DNA from: Ruminococcus flavefaciens
Lineage (GTDB): Bacteria > Bacillota_A > Clostridia > Oscillospirales > Ruminococcaceae
DNA length: 12,822 nucleotides
Assembly: GCA_004556875.1 (NCBI GenBank)
Contig: SFFP01000034.1
Span: forward strand, 1 to 12,822
Reading direction: 5' to 3'
Position numbers and translations under genes: made by a program. Of the stretch, positions 1-6,734 are shown one piece after another. The notes below the pieces were generated by a model. That model ran no database searches, was not told where the DNA came from, and saw only the letters and a program-made list of their open reading frames with translations. Positions within the stretch are counted from its first letter, which is position 1; every line of letters starts with the position of its first letter.

Positions 1-269
1 ATAAGACTGAGCATTCTGTCTGCAAGCTCTTTCAGAAATTCTGATTTGCAGTCAGCACATTCCTGAGGAAGTATATAACGGAATTCCGCAAAAAATACAG
101 TATCCTCGCTGCTGTTCATATACATTGAACAGTCATCGAGCATTACCATTATAGCAGGAAGGGGCTTTCTGAGAATTTCAGAAAGCTCACCTGCGGCTTC
201 ATCAAGAAAGCTGGTGCGTGCAGCATCCGAGCTGAACTTGTAGTTTGTTTTCATCTGTGCTATCGGCAT
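1..269 (-). CDS. MIF-family tautomerase-like protein (partial, C-terminus cut by window edge)
   Basis: About 89 codons are visible before the left edge. The protein begins Met-Pro, and the Pro would become the catalytic N-terminal base of the tautomerase superfamily once Met is removed. The pattern fits macrophage migration inhibitory factor (MIF)/phenylpyruvate tautomerase proteins: MPIAQMKTNY at the start, then a helix ending in the RKPLPAIMVML segment, whose Lys-Pro matches the conserved GKP of MIF. The start has an upstream GAAAGG ribosome binding site. It lies 77 bases behind the ketosynthase stop with no terminator between, so it is probably the last visible gene of the same operon. MIF-fold enzymes do keto-enol tautomerisation and some decarboxylate or dehalogenate. 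A role in isomerising or cyclising an acyl-ACP or its released product is inference. The family call is by motif only and the C-terminal third is missing. Confidence 0.7.
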   Translation of the reverse strand, partial: MPIAQMKTNYKFSSDAARTSFLDEAAGELSEILRKPLPAIMVMLDDCSMYMNSSEDTVFFAEFRYILPQECADCKSEFLKELADRMLSL

Positions 270-346
270 ATCTTTTTTATCCTTTCAATCTTTCAAAAAC
301 TTATTTTAATATCCTTTTCAAAAACTGATCCTATATCTGATCAGTA

Positions 347-1555
347 TCATTCATATCTCTTGAAAACAAGGGTGGAGTTGTGTCCGCCAAAGCCGAATGA
401 GTTAGAGATAGCAACGTCTACCTTATGCTCGATAGCTTTATTCGGAACGTAGTTGAGGTCAAGCTCAGGGTCTGGTTCGTCATAGTGGAGGGTTGGAGGA
501 ACGATGCCTGTTTCTATAGCTTTTATGCAGGCAATCGCCTCAAGTGCAGCGCCTGCGCCGAGAGTGTGACCGATAGAAGCCTTTATTGAAGATATTGGGA
601 TATTATAAGCGTTTTCTCCGAATACTTCTTTTACTGCCTTAGTTTCGTATAAGTCGTTGAGACCTGTTGATGTGCCGTGTGCATTGATATAATCGACGGC
701 CTCAGGCTTTATGCCTGCATTGCTGAGAGCAAGGCGCATAGACTCAGCCATGCCTGTGCCGTCTGTTTTTGGAGCTGTAAGGTTGTAAGCCTCGCCGCAC
801 ATTGAAGCGCCTGCAAGCTCACAGTATATCTTAGCTCCGCGTGCTTTTGCAGATTCCTCTGATTCGAGCACGATAGTGCCGCCGCCTTCGCCCATGATAA
901 AACCGTCACGGTTTTTGGTGAAAGGACGAACAGCAGTGTTTGGATCAGGATTTACAGACATTGCAAGAAGCTGGTTAAAGCCTGTTACGATCTGATGTGT
1001 AACACAGTTTGAAACACCGCCTGTAATAACTACATCGCAGATGCCTGCTTCGATAAGCTGCTTGCCGAGAGCAACAGCGAAAGCCGATGAAGCGCAGGCT
1101 GTGCTTACGTTGAAGGATGGTCCTGTAAATCCATATCTTATGGAAACGAGTGCAGGAAGCTCGTTAGGCATTCTTTTTAAAGTGATATTAAGGGGCTTGT
1201 CAAGTTCAGCGTCCTCAAATGAGTTATCGATAACGCCATAGATTATGCCGACCTTTTCTGCCTTGCAGTTGTCTGTGGTGATGCCGCTGTCCTCAACGGC
1301 TTCGCCTGCTGAAGCAAGTCCCATTCTTATCGCTGCTGTAGTAGCGTTGAGCTGACGCTTTTTCCAGTATTTTGAAGCCTCAGCCTCGAAAGCGTCGTCT
1401 ACCTCTGCAGCAACAGTGGTGTCATGGTTGTCTGGTGAAATTCGGGTCATAGTTCTCATTCCGCATTTTCCTGAAATAAGTCCATTCCAGAAATCGGACA
1501 CTGTATAGCCGATAGCGGAAACTGCTCCTATACCTGTGATAACAACTTTTTTCAT
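347..1555 (-). CDS. Beta-ketoacyl-ACP synthase, FabF-like (KAS II type)
   Basis: Full-length 402-residue condensing enzyme, the usual length for FabF. It has the N-terminal VVITGIGAVSAIG signature, nucleophile Cys154 in STACASSA, His293 in NAHGTSTGLND, Lys325, His330 in IGHTLGAGA, and a C-terminal SNSFGFGGHN motif. The complete Cys-His-His triad means it should condense by decarboxylation of a malonyl-type extender, not act as the Cys-less decarboxylating KS of beta-branching cassettes. There is no fused chain-length-factor partner in view. A GAGGT ribosome binding site lies 8 bases before the ATG, and the gene follows the dehydrogenase by 27 bases. It shares an operon with its own acyltransferase and ACP, so it is probably dedicated to a specialised product instead of housekeeping fatty acid synthesis. 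That specialisation is inference. Confidence 0.93.
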   Translation of the reverse strand: MKKVVITGIGAVSAIGYTVSDFWNGLISGKCGMRTMTRISPDNHDTTVAAEVDDAFEAEASKYWKKRQLNATTAAIRMGLASAGEAVEDSGITTDNCKAEKVGIIYGVIDNSFEDAELDKPLNITLKRMPNELPALVSIRYGFTGPSFNVSTACASSAFAVALGKQLIEAGICDVVITGGVSNCVTHQIVTGFNQLLAMSVNPDPNTAVRPFTKNRDGFIMGEGGGTIVLESEESAKARGAKIYCELAGASMCGEAYNLTAPKTDGTGMAESMRLALSNAGIKPEAVDYINAHGTSTGLNDLYETKAVKEVFGENAYNIPISSIKASIGHTLGAGAALEAIACIKAIETGIVPPTLHYDEPDPELDLNYVPNKAIEHKVDVAISNSFGFGGHNSTLVFKRYE

Positions 1556-1582
1556 AAATAATACCTCATATCTGATCTCATG

Positions 1583-2707
1583 TTAGTTTGCGAATGTTTT
1601 ATCCCATACATCTTTACCCTGATGTATGTACGAGCCAAAGCCTGTTTTGCTGTGCAGTTCATCAAGTGCCGCAAAAAGTGTTTCAGCACCATACTCTTTG
1701 TAATAGCGTGCAGGAGTATCGGCGATGCCGAGAGTATCCTGAACAGCTTCGATAAGCACTGAACTGTCGCCGCTGTATTCCGAAGCAGCGTTCACAGTCT
1801 CATTGAGAATGAGCGCCGTCATATAAAGCTTTGCTTTGTCGCATGGATCACCGCTTGCGGTCTCATGCTCATTCATAAAATCGAGGAAACATAAAGTTTC
1901 CTTAGGGCAGCCTTCGTTAAGCCAGCCGTTCATTTTTTCACAGCCATATCCGAGAAGTCCCCTGTTCCTCTCGATCCTGAAATTATCAGGGCTGCCTGCC
2001 ATCAGTCCAAGTCCCACGCTGTCGAGAACATCGAAAGGTGCTGCAACAGAGAACATATCTTCAAGTGCCTTATTAAGCTCAGCTGCAGAAACACCCATGC
2101 TCTCTTTAAGGTATATCGCGTGAGAGACCATGCAGGCAAGTATCTGATTAAGATAAATGTGATATCCGCCCGAAAAAATAATAGGCTTTTTGCCTGCTGA
2201 TGATACCAGCTCAGCAGCTTTGCTGATGCAGCTTTCATCGTTTTCGGGAAGCACATTAAGTTCTACAAAGCCTGTGAGCTTTACGGGGTAGAAGAAATGA
2301 AGTCCGAAGCAGCGCTCTCTGTGAGGAATATCCTCAAATACAGAGGCGATGTCAAGCGAAGATGTGTTTGTGAGCAGCAGACAGTCGTCTGACACTGCGG
2401 CAGCTGCTCTTGCGAAGATGTCCTTCTTTGCAGTCATATTCTCAAAAATAGCCTCTATGACGACATCGCATCCGCTTAATGCTGATGTATCGTCTGTGAA
2501 TATGAACGACTGTTTTTTGAATTCATACTGCTCTTCTGTAAGCTTTTTGCGTTTGAGACTTTTGCCAAGTGTTTTGAGAAGGGCTGCGGTGTTCTCTTCA
2601 GCGCCGAAAAGGTCGATGACCACGAACTGCGCATCGGGGAGTTTGTCAAAGAAAAGGGAAAAAATATCCTTTCCCATTTTGCCGTAGCCGATGATACCTA
2701 TTTTCAT
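1583..2707 (-). CDS. 3-hydroxyacyl-CoA dehydrogenase family protein (NAD-dependent)
   Basis: 374 residues with the two-domain layout of the family. The Rossmann fold begins at once with GYGKMG (residues 7-12; GxGxMG). Next come IEAIFEN at 84-90, NTSS at 114-117, and the catalytic His137 in GLHFFYPV with Glu149 in VELN as the His-Glu pair. Asn187 follows in the substrate pocket. The C-terminal helical domain includes AAPFDVLDSVGLG, the counterpart of the usual GPFxLxDxVG. The known chemistry is NAD-linked interconversion of 3-hydroxyacyl and 3-ketoacyl thioesters, as in beta-oxidation or butyrate synthesis. Here the gene sits between a crotonase and a ketosynthase, two bases behind the former, with its AAGGAGG site inside the preceding gene. 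It could replace FabG as ketoreductase on ACP-bound chains (inference). The C-terminal domain is more divergent than the NAD domain. Confidence 0.88.
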   Translation of the reverse strand: MKIGIIGYGKMGKDIFSLFFDKLPDAQFVVIDLFGAEENTAALLKTLGKSLKRKKLTEEQYEFKKQSFIFTDDTSALSGCDVVIEAIFENMTAKKDIFARAAAAVSDDCLLLTNTSSLDIASVFEDIPHRERCFGLHFFYPVKLTGFVELNVLPENDESCISKAAELVSSAGKKPIIFSGGYHIYLNQILACMVSHAIYLKESMGVSAAELNKALEDMFSVAAPFDVLDSVGLGLMAGSPDNFRIERNRGLLGYGCEKMNGWLNEGCPKETLCFLDFMNEHETASGDPCDKAKLYMTALILNETVNAASEYSGDSSVLIEAVQDTLGIADTPARYYKEYGAETLFAALDELHSKTGFGSYIHQGKDVWDKTFAN

Positions 2708-2709
2708 AA

Positions 2710-3414
2710 TTATGCCTCCTTGCTTTTTAAGTAGGAAGCTATATAGCTTTTGTAGCTGTCAGGATCGAATTTGTCGGTATTCTCTGCGATATATCCGATA
2801 AGGGACAATGCTTCGGGAACACCCTGTTTCTTTTCTGCGAATATATCTGCCCAGCCAAGCTCAAAGGCTTCGTCGGCAGGGATAAGTTCGCCTGACATTA
2901 CGAGAGTATACGCATTTTGTATACCACATATCTCTATAGTTCTTGCAACTCCGCCAAGAGCGGGAAGAATGCCGAATGTAGATTCAGGCTGACCGACTCT
3001 TGCGTTTTTCTCAATGATCCTGTAGTGGCTGTTAACAGCGATCTCGCTGCCTGACCCGATACAGAAACCCGTTACCACACTAATGACGGGGAACGGGAGT
3101 TTACGAAGAAATGTGAAGAAATGTTTTTGTTTGATGTGACCCTCGGGAAGAACCCCTGTAGAGTCGTCGTACGATTCGTTGGCGGAACGGTCAGACAGCG
3201 CATCAACATCAGCGCCGACGCTGAAATGTCTTCCTGCTCCTTTTATTATGAGTCCTTTGTAATTGCCGTTTGCTGCTTTTTCCTCGATATCAGCCATAAC
3301 GGCTTCATATTCCTTGAAAAAGTCTGCAGTCATCAGATTATTGCCGGGCATATTCATTGAGAGGATAAGGACACCGTCCTGTTCCTCAAGGATCATGCCG
3401 TTATTTTCATTCAT
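2710..3414 (-). CDS. Enoyl-CoA hydratase/isomerase (crotonase) family protein, distal copy
   Basis: 234 residues, slightly shorter than a typical crotonase (about 260). Both oxyanion-hole segments are present: RHFSVGADV (residues 62-70) and GFCIGSGSEIAV (116-127). The two glutamates used by hydratases are in place, Glu124 in GSEIA and Glu144 in GQPESTFGILPALGG. Crotonase-fold enzymes hydrate, dehydrate, isomerise or decarboxylate acyl thioesters. With both glutamates kept, a hydratase/dehydratase or isomerase role is the simplest reading. The start overlaps the end of the upstream small gene by 8 bases and has a GGAGG site. Together with the proximal crotonase it resembles the paired ECH1/ECH2 of trans-AT polyketide clusters. 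No HMG-CoA synthase is visible, so that pairing is only an analogy. Confidence 0.88.
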   Translation of the reverse strand: MNENNGMILEEQDGVLILSMNMPGNNLMTADFFKEYEAVMADIEEKAANGNYKGLIIKGAGRHFSVGADVDALSDRSANESYDDSTGVLPEGHIKQKHFFTFLRKLPFPVISVVTGFCIGSGSEIAVNSHYRIIEKNARVGQPESTFGILPALGGVARTIEICGIQNAYTLVMSGELIPADEAFELGWADIFAEKKQGVPEALSLIGYIAENTDKFDPDSYKSYIASYLKSKEA

Positions 3415-3847
3415 TGGAGTTACCTCCGTTCTTGTCTGCCATAAGGCGGTAGAAAGCTCTCGATTCTATTTCGAGCACCTTTTCCGCAGGAGCTGTACGC
3501 GATGCTGTAAAGCAGGCGTTTATCTCCCTTATCTGTTTTTTTGTCTTGTCCTTGAAAAGCTTTTCGACATACTCATCGACCTCGTCGCAATTGAGCTTTA
3601 AGTCGAAGAGAGCTGTAAGCTTTTCGTCTGTATCTTCACTGCAGGCTGCTGCGGAAACGAACTCAGCATTTGTGAAAAATTCCTTTACAGCGGATATTTC
3701 CTCGCCGGTATTTCCGATAACAGTATTGCTTTTGGGATACACTATGATGAGACAAGCGCCGTCAAGCTGTGCATTTGCTGAAGTAAGCTCATACAGCGAG
3801 GCTATATCACTTACCTTGACAGCGTAGCCGTGATTATTTATCGTCAT
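3407..3847 (-). CDS. Small operon protein, probable degenerate crotonase-like pseudoenzyme
   Basis: 146 residues, overlapping both neighbours (14 bases with the thioesterase, 8 with the distal crotonase), so it is translated as part of the operon. No standard name is recognised. The C-terminal half (about 89-140) has the look of crotonase C-terminal helices. VEKLFKDKTKKQIREI resembles VKELLNGKSLTQIRAI in the proximal crotonase, and it is followed by a LEIESRAFYRLM segment typical of the E-x-x-x-F helix of that family. The N-terminal part has a beta-strand-rich DGACLIIVYP stretch, but neither oxyanion-hole motif nor either catalytic glutamate is visible. The best reading is a shortened, catalytically dead paralogue that might pair with one of the two active crotonases, which normally form trimers. 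An unrelated fold with a similar tail cannot be excluded. Confidence 0.6.
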   Translation of the reverse strand: MTINNHGYAVKVSDIASLYELTSANAQLDGACLIIVYPKSNTVIGNTGEEISAVKEFFTNAEFVSAAACSEDTDEKLTALFDLKLNCDEVDEYVEKLFKDKTKKQIREINACFTASRTAPAEKVLEIESRAFYRLMADKNGGNSNE

Positions 3848-4244
3848 TGTCTGTGCCCTCTATGTAAGCTATAACATCTTGAGGAATATCGCATATTATA
3901 CGTTCCTTGTTGACGTATACAAGCTTGCCTGTTACCTTACAGGAAACAAGTCCTGTGGATATATTTATCATTTTGTGTTTATAGCTGACTATTCCGCCCG
4001 AGCAGGAGACCTCTGTATCGATCCTGACCTCGTCCAGCAGATGCAGCTCATGTATGTATCTCTGGCTGCTTTCCATTATAACAGGGAAAAGCCCTTCTTT
4101 TTCAAGAACACTGAGAATGCCGCTTGTCTTGTAGAAGTTCCACAGAGCTGTCTCTGCGTACTGAAGATATACGGCATTGTTTACGTGTCCGAAAGAGTCG
4201 AGCTCATAACCTCTTACTGTAAGCTGATATGAGCTTTTTCTCAT
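3834..4244 (-). CDS. Acyl-thioesterase, 4-hydroxybenzoyl-CoA thioesterase/YbgC hotdog family
   Basis: 136 residues, the normal size for a single hotdog-fold thioesterase. The N-terminal signature VRGYELDSFGHVNNAVYLQY (residues 10-29) contains the family D-x-x-GHVNN motif with the presumed catalytic Asp16, and Glu31 starts the long hotdog helix. The remainder is beta-sheet, as expected. Such enzymes hydrolyse acyl-CoA or acyl-ACP thioesters in the cytoplasm as homotetramers. The gene overlaps the upstream crotonase by the classic ATGA, so the two are translationally coupled. In this operon it most plausibly releases the finished chain from the carrier protein or edits stalled chains (inference from context; substrate cannot be read from sequence). 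Confidence 0.88.
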   Translation of the reverse strand: MRKSSYQLTVRGYELDSFGHVNNAVYLQYAETALWNFYKTSGILSVLEKEGLFPVIMESSQRYIHELHLLDEVRIDTEVSCSGGIVSYKHKMINISTGLVSCKVTGKLVYVNKERIICDIPQDVIAYIEGTDNDDK

Positions 4245-4960
4245 TTTTTGAAAGCCTCCGCCAGAGCCGCTTCAAATTTGCCCTTTGACGGGTCGGTAAC
4301 GCCCTCGGCTGCAAGGTTTATAGTATCAACGATAGCGCGTATCTGAGTAAGGGACTTGCCGTTTAAAAGCTCTTTCACGAAAGCCTTTGTCTCTTCAAAG
4401 GAGTTCCTGTTTTCGCTGAGCTTTGTAACGAGGCCCATATCCAGCGCTTCTTTAGCGCCTATCATTTCTCCGCAGAGTATCATCTGCAGAGCCTTTTCCT
4501 TGCCGAGTAGTCTGTAAAGACGTTCCATTCCGCCCATACCCGGGACTACGCCGTGCATGATTTCAGGAAGCCCGAGGAAAGCCGAAGGTGAGGCTACCCT
4601 GAATTGGCAGCTGAGGGCTATCTCAAGTCCTCCGCCGAAACAGCCGCCGTTAATGGCAGCCGCAGTTATTATCGGGAGCTTTTCGATGGTGCGCAGAAGC
4701 TCCCTTGCGTTTTCAAGCTTTGCCGACAGGTCACTGCCCCCTGCTTCACCGAAGAGCGAAACATCAGCGCCATGTGAGAAATGCCGTCCCTTACCGGTAA
4801 TAATAAGAGCTCCTATCTGCGGATTTGCGTCCAGCCAGTCGAGGAGCTCCTTACGGTCTGCGAATTCGGGCTCTGTCAAAAGGTTCTTAGGCCCGTTGTC
4901 AATTGTAAGTACAGCAATATTATCCTCGGCATAAAGCTCAGATAAATTTGTCCTGAACAT
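4241..4960 (-). CDS. Enoyl-CoA hydratase/isomerase (crotonase) family protein, proximal copy
   Basis: 239 residues. Oxyanion-hole motifs are GRHFSHGADVS (58-68) and NGGCFGGGLEIALSCQ (104-119). Glu113 and Glu133 (LPEIMHGVVPGMGG) occupy the two hydratase catalytic positions. The C-terminal helical trimerisation tail, including KELLNGKSLTQIRAI, is present. The GGCFGGGLEIA block is more canonical than the matching part of the distal copy, so this is the better candidate for a true dehydratase/hydratase. It starts 9 bases after the ACP gene. Having two active crotonases and a degenerate third in one operon suggests two successive reactions or a mixed oligomer (inference). It could equally take CoA-bound substrates, and sequence alone does not decide between ACP and CoA. 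Confidence 0.9.
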   Translation of the reverse strand: MFRTNLSELYAEDNIAVLTIDNGPKNLLTEPEFADRKELLDWLDANPQIGALIITGKGRHFSHGADVSLFGEAGGSDLSAKLENARELLRTIEKLPIITAAAINGGCFGGGLEIALSCQFRVASPSAFLGLPEIMHGVVPGMGGMERLYRLLGKEKALQMILCGEMIGAKEALDMGLVTKLSENRNSFEETKAFVKELLNGKSLTQIRAIVDTINLAAEGVTDPSKGKFEAALAEAFKK

Positions 4961-4969
4961 TCAGACCTC

Positions 4970-5272
4970 TCACTGATTAACGATATCGTTACCGTACTGG
5001 TATATCTTGCAGAACATCTCAACGACATCGCTCATTGTCTCCATAGGCGCCTTGAGCATATACTTACCGATGCTCTGAAGCTTGATGTCAAGGTCATACT
5101 TATCAGCTGTCATTTCGATAAGTTCAACGAACATGAGTGAATCGCTTCCAAGATCTTCCTGTGGATTTGTATCCATAGTGATCTCGTCCTTTTCAACTTC
5201 GCATTCATCTGCGTAGTAATCAAAAATCATGTCCTTGATTTCCTGTCTGATTTCTTCTGTGATCTCTCTCAT
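4970..5272 (-). CDS. Acyl carrier protein
   Basis: 100 residues, acidic and helical, slightly longer than housekeeping ACPs (about 77) because of extra residues at the C-terminus. The phosphopantetheine attachment site is Ser45 in EDLGSDSLMFVELIE, the canonical DSL motif at the start of helix II. A GGAGG ribosome binding site stands 9 bases before the ATG. The gene lies directly after the acyltransferase, separated by 56 bases that contain a small hairpin. It is the probable carrier for malonyl and growing chains handled by the ketosynthase, reductase and crotonases encoded downstream. It needs activation by a phosphopantetheinyl transferase, which is not in the window. Confidence 0.93.
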   Translation of the reverse strand: MREITEEIRQEIKDMIFDYYADECEVEKDEITMDTNPQEDLGSDSLMFVELIEMTADKYDLDIKLQSIGKYMLKAPMETMSDVVEMFCKIYQYGNDIVNQ

Positions 5273-5303
5273 AAATGAAAACCTCCAAAATAATGTCTTT
5301 CCC

Positions 5304-5326
5304 TTTTCATGGGTTATATATGAAAA
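5304..5326 (-). other. Intercistronic hairpin between acyltransferase and ACP genes
   Basis: A perfect 7-bp inverted repeat (TTTTCAT at 5304-5310, ATGAAAA at 5320-5326) with a 9-base loop lies just after the acyltransferase stop. In the minus-strand RNA it is not followed by a U-run, so it is not a normal terminator. It could mark a processing or stabilising point that raises ACP above acyltransferase. An AT-rich stem of this size can also occur by chance. Confidence 0.3.
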
Positions 5327-5328
5327 AC

Positions 5329-6219
5329 TTACACATCCTCAAGGGTGTAAATTTTACATTTTCTGCTTACTCGTGAGAATTTGCTTACAGCACCGTTGGC
5401 ACTTACGTCAAAGAATTCCGTCACGCCCAGCTCTTCAAGCTTGTTGAGTGCCAGATCCCAGCGTATGGGAGTATACACATTGAGCTGGTTTTCGGTCAGT
5501 ATCTGCTGACCTGTTGTCATTACCTCTCTGTTGAAGATAGAGAGTATAGGGTAAACAGGAGCTTTATACTCTGCAGATGCGCAGAAATCAACGTACTCCT
5601 GTGAATATTTTTTCATAATAGGGTGGTGATAGGCAACTCCTGTACCAAAGCTGAATGCCTTGATAGCGCCTTCGTTCTGACAGAGGAGAAGAGCCTTTTC
5701 GACTGAATCTGCACGGCCGCTTATCATGACGTGGAATTTGGAATTACCGCTTCCGATTATGATCTCGTCCTGTGAGAATTTTCCTTTGAACATCTCCTCA
5801 ATGTCGTTATATGAGAATCCGATAACGATGCCCATATCGAGCTTTTCATTGTGCTCTTCAAGACAGCGCATAGTAGCGCGGTTCATCATTATGATATCAT
5901 GTGCAAATTCATGCGGCACAGCTCCGAAACAGCTGCTTATGCTGACTATTCCCGAACTATAGCCTGCACCGATATCGGGTATGATGCCTTTGTCGATGTA
6001 GTGCTCGAAAACGACCCTGTCGCAAATGAGCGAGATGATCCACTCAGCGACTCTGCCGTCATAAGCCTTGTTTTTTTCAAGATCCTTGTTGAGTCCTAAT
6101 CTGCCGAATGCAGTTTCGAGATAAAATTCATACTTATCCATCAGCTCGGGCGGAAGATTTACCAGAAGCTTTTCGGGTTTAGAGCCTATGCCATTAAATA
6201 GGAACGCTCTTTTATACAT
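5329..6219 (-). CDS. Divergent FabD-like (malonyl-type) acyltransferase
   Basis: 296 residues, the length of a free-standing malonyl-CoA:ACP transacylase. The FabD layout is recognisable: FLFNGIGSK at 6-14 takes the place of FPGQGSQ, and the nucleophile elbow GYSSG (86-90, Ser88) replaces GHSLG. Arg114 lines up with the carboxylate-binding Arg of RGxxM when counted back from the following MGIVIG. YHHPIM (197-202, His198) replaces FHSPLM, and DVSANGAVSKFS near the end matches the FabD EVGPGKVL region. Ser, His and Arg are all kept, so a dicarboxylic (malonyl-like) substrate is plausible. The Gln and the His before Ser are replaced by Ile and Tyr, which is unusual. As first gene of the operon with AAGGAG 7 bases before the ATG, it probably loads the ACP encoded next. 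Confidence 0.82.
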   Translation of the reverse strand: MYKRAFLFNGIGSKPEKLLVNLPPELMDKYEFYLETAFGRLGLNKDLEKNKAYDGRVAEWIISLICDRVVFEHYIDKGIIPDIGAGYSSGIVSISSCFGAVPHEFAHDIIMMNRATMRCLEEHNEKLDMGIVIGFSYNDIEEMFKGKFSQDEIIIGSGNSKFHVMISGRADSVEKALLLCQNEGAIKAFSFGTGVAYHHPIMKKYSQEYVDFCASAEYKAPVYPILSIFNREVMTTGQQILTENQLNVYTPIRWDLALNKLEELGVTEFFDVSANGAVSKFSRVSRKCKIYTLEDV

Positions 6220-6247
6220 TTTTTTACTCCTTATATATTATAAATAC

Positions 6248-6276
6248 ATCTTATCACCTAATCAGCGCGCTGTCAA
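6248..6276 (-). promoter_or_regulatory. Sigma-A promoter of the acyltransferase-ketosynthase operon
   Basis: On the minus strand a perfect -35 box TTGACA (6271-6276) is followed by a 17-base spacer and TAAGAT (6248-6253), preceded by TG one base upstream (extended -10). The expected start near 6241 leaves a leader of about 20 bases containing the AAGGAG site of the acyltransferase gene, so there is no room for a riboswitch from this start. A perfect TATAAT at 6237-6242 has no -35 at the right distance and is the weaker alternative. Confidence 0.75.
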
Positions 6277-6359
6277 TAGAAAAAAGCCGATTTGCGTTTT
6301 TTTTGAGCAAAACGTTAAAAAAATCACAGTCTCATAACAAAAATTTATAAATTAGTGCA

Positions 6360-6365
6360 ATTATA
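6360..6365 (-). promoter_or_regulatory. Possible second upstream promoter (extended -10)
   Basis: Minus-strand TGGTATAAT is a perfect extended -10 element with TATAAT at 6360-6365. The matching -35 position (6383-6388, GTTTAA) is poor. If used, it would add a leader of about 130 bases to the operon. This is a weak call in an AT-rich region. Confidence 0.35.
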
Positions 6366-6561
6366 CCACAAGTTATATATCTTTAAACTAAATATCGTGG
6401 CTTTTCAGCGATACCTTTATTGCTTGTTTTAGGCGCTATATAAAGCCTTGAGCGGATTTTTTGATAGTCTGTGTATCATTTTGGCTGAGCCAAAAAGGTT
6501 TTGCTGATATGTAAAAAAATGTTTGAAATTATCGAAAAAATTATACAAAACCGATACTGTG
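6366..6561. other. AT-rich intergenic stretch without a gene
   Basis: No convincing reading frame is seen on either strand. The only structure noted is a short inverted repeat, TTTTGGC (6479-6485) and GCCAAAA (6489-6495) with a 3-base spacer. It is not followed by a T-run on either strand and is not a clear terminator. Confidence 0.5.
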
Positions 6562-6585
6562 AAAATAGTGTTATAACACTATTTT
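6562..6585. promoter_or_regulatory. Perfect 24-bp palindrome, operator-like, overlapping extended -10 elements
   Basis: AAAATAGTGTTA and its exact reverse complement meet with no spacer, giving 12-base arms. The centre GTTATAAC contains TG-T-TATAAC on both strands, close to an extended -10, so a bound dimeric regulator could block divergent transcription. It lies about 340 bases upstream of the acyltransferase start and 70 bases upstream of the micro-ORF. The cognate regulator is not in the window and the motif was not matched to a known family. Confidence 0.5.
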
Positions 6586-6655
6586 GCACTTGTAAAAGGT
6601 GAATATCGGAGGTGTCGGAAGGATAACAGTCATTATGACTACGGAGGAGGTTCTG

Positions 6656-6718
6656 ATGAGCGGATATCTTCCGGCTTATGTGCTTACTGATGTTTCTTTA
6701 CATTATAAAATACAGTAA
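6656..6718 (+). CDS. Possible micro-ORF of 20 residues, function unknown
   Basis: ATG at 6656 follows GGAGGAGG (6643-6650) by 5 bases, one of the strongest ribosome binding sites in the window. The frame encodes MSGYLPAYVLTDVSLHYKIQ and stops with TAA. An in-frame ATG at 6635 would give 27 residues and a GTG at 6599 would give 39, but the strong site favours 6656. The 6635 ATG lies inside a short inverted repeat (AGTCAT/ATGACT, 6628-6640). The frame lies between the palindrome at 6562-6585 and the terminator at 6735-6772, so a short independent plus-strand transcript is conceivable. No family is recognised. It could be a leader peptide, a small regulatory RNA with incidental coding, or the stub of a lost gene. 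Confidence 0.3.
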   Translation: MSGYLPAYVLTDVSLHYKIQ

Positions 6719-6734
6719 AAGTCTGATAATAGAA

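Noticed and set aside
2710..4960. Standard HMG-CoA synthase beta-branching cassette of a trans-AT polyketide cluster
   Set aside because: Paired crotonases, ACP and ketosynthase suggest it, but no HMG-CoA synthase is present in the window and the ketosynthase keeps its catalytic Cys, so the label is not supported here.
6479..6495. Terminator at the TTTTGGC/GCCAAAA inverted repeat
   Set aside because: The stem is short, the loop is three bases, and no T-run follows on either strand.
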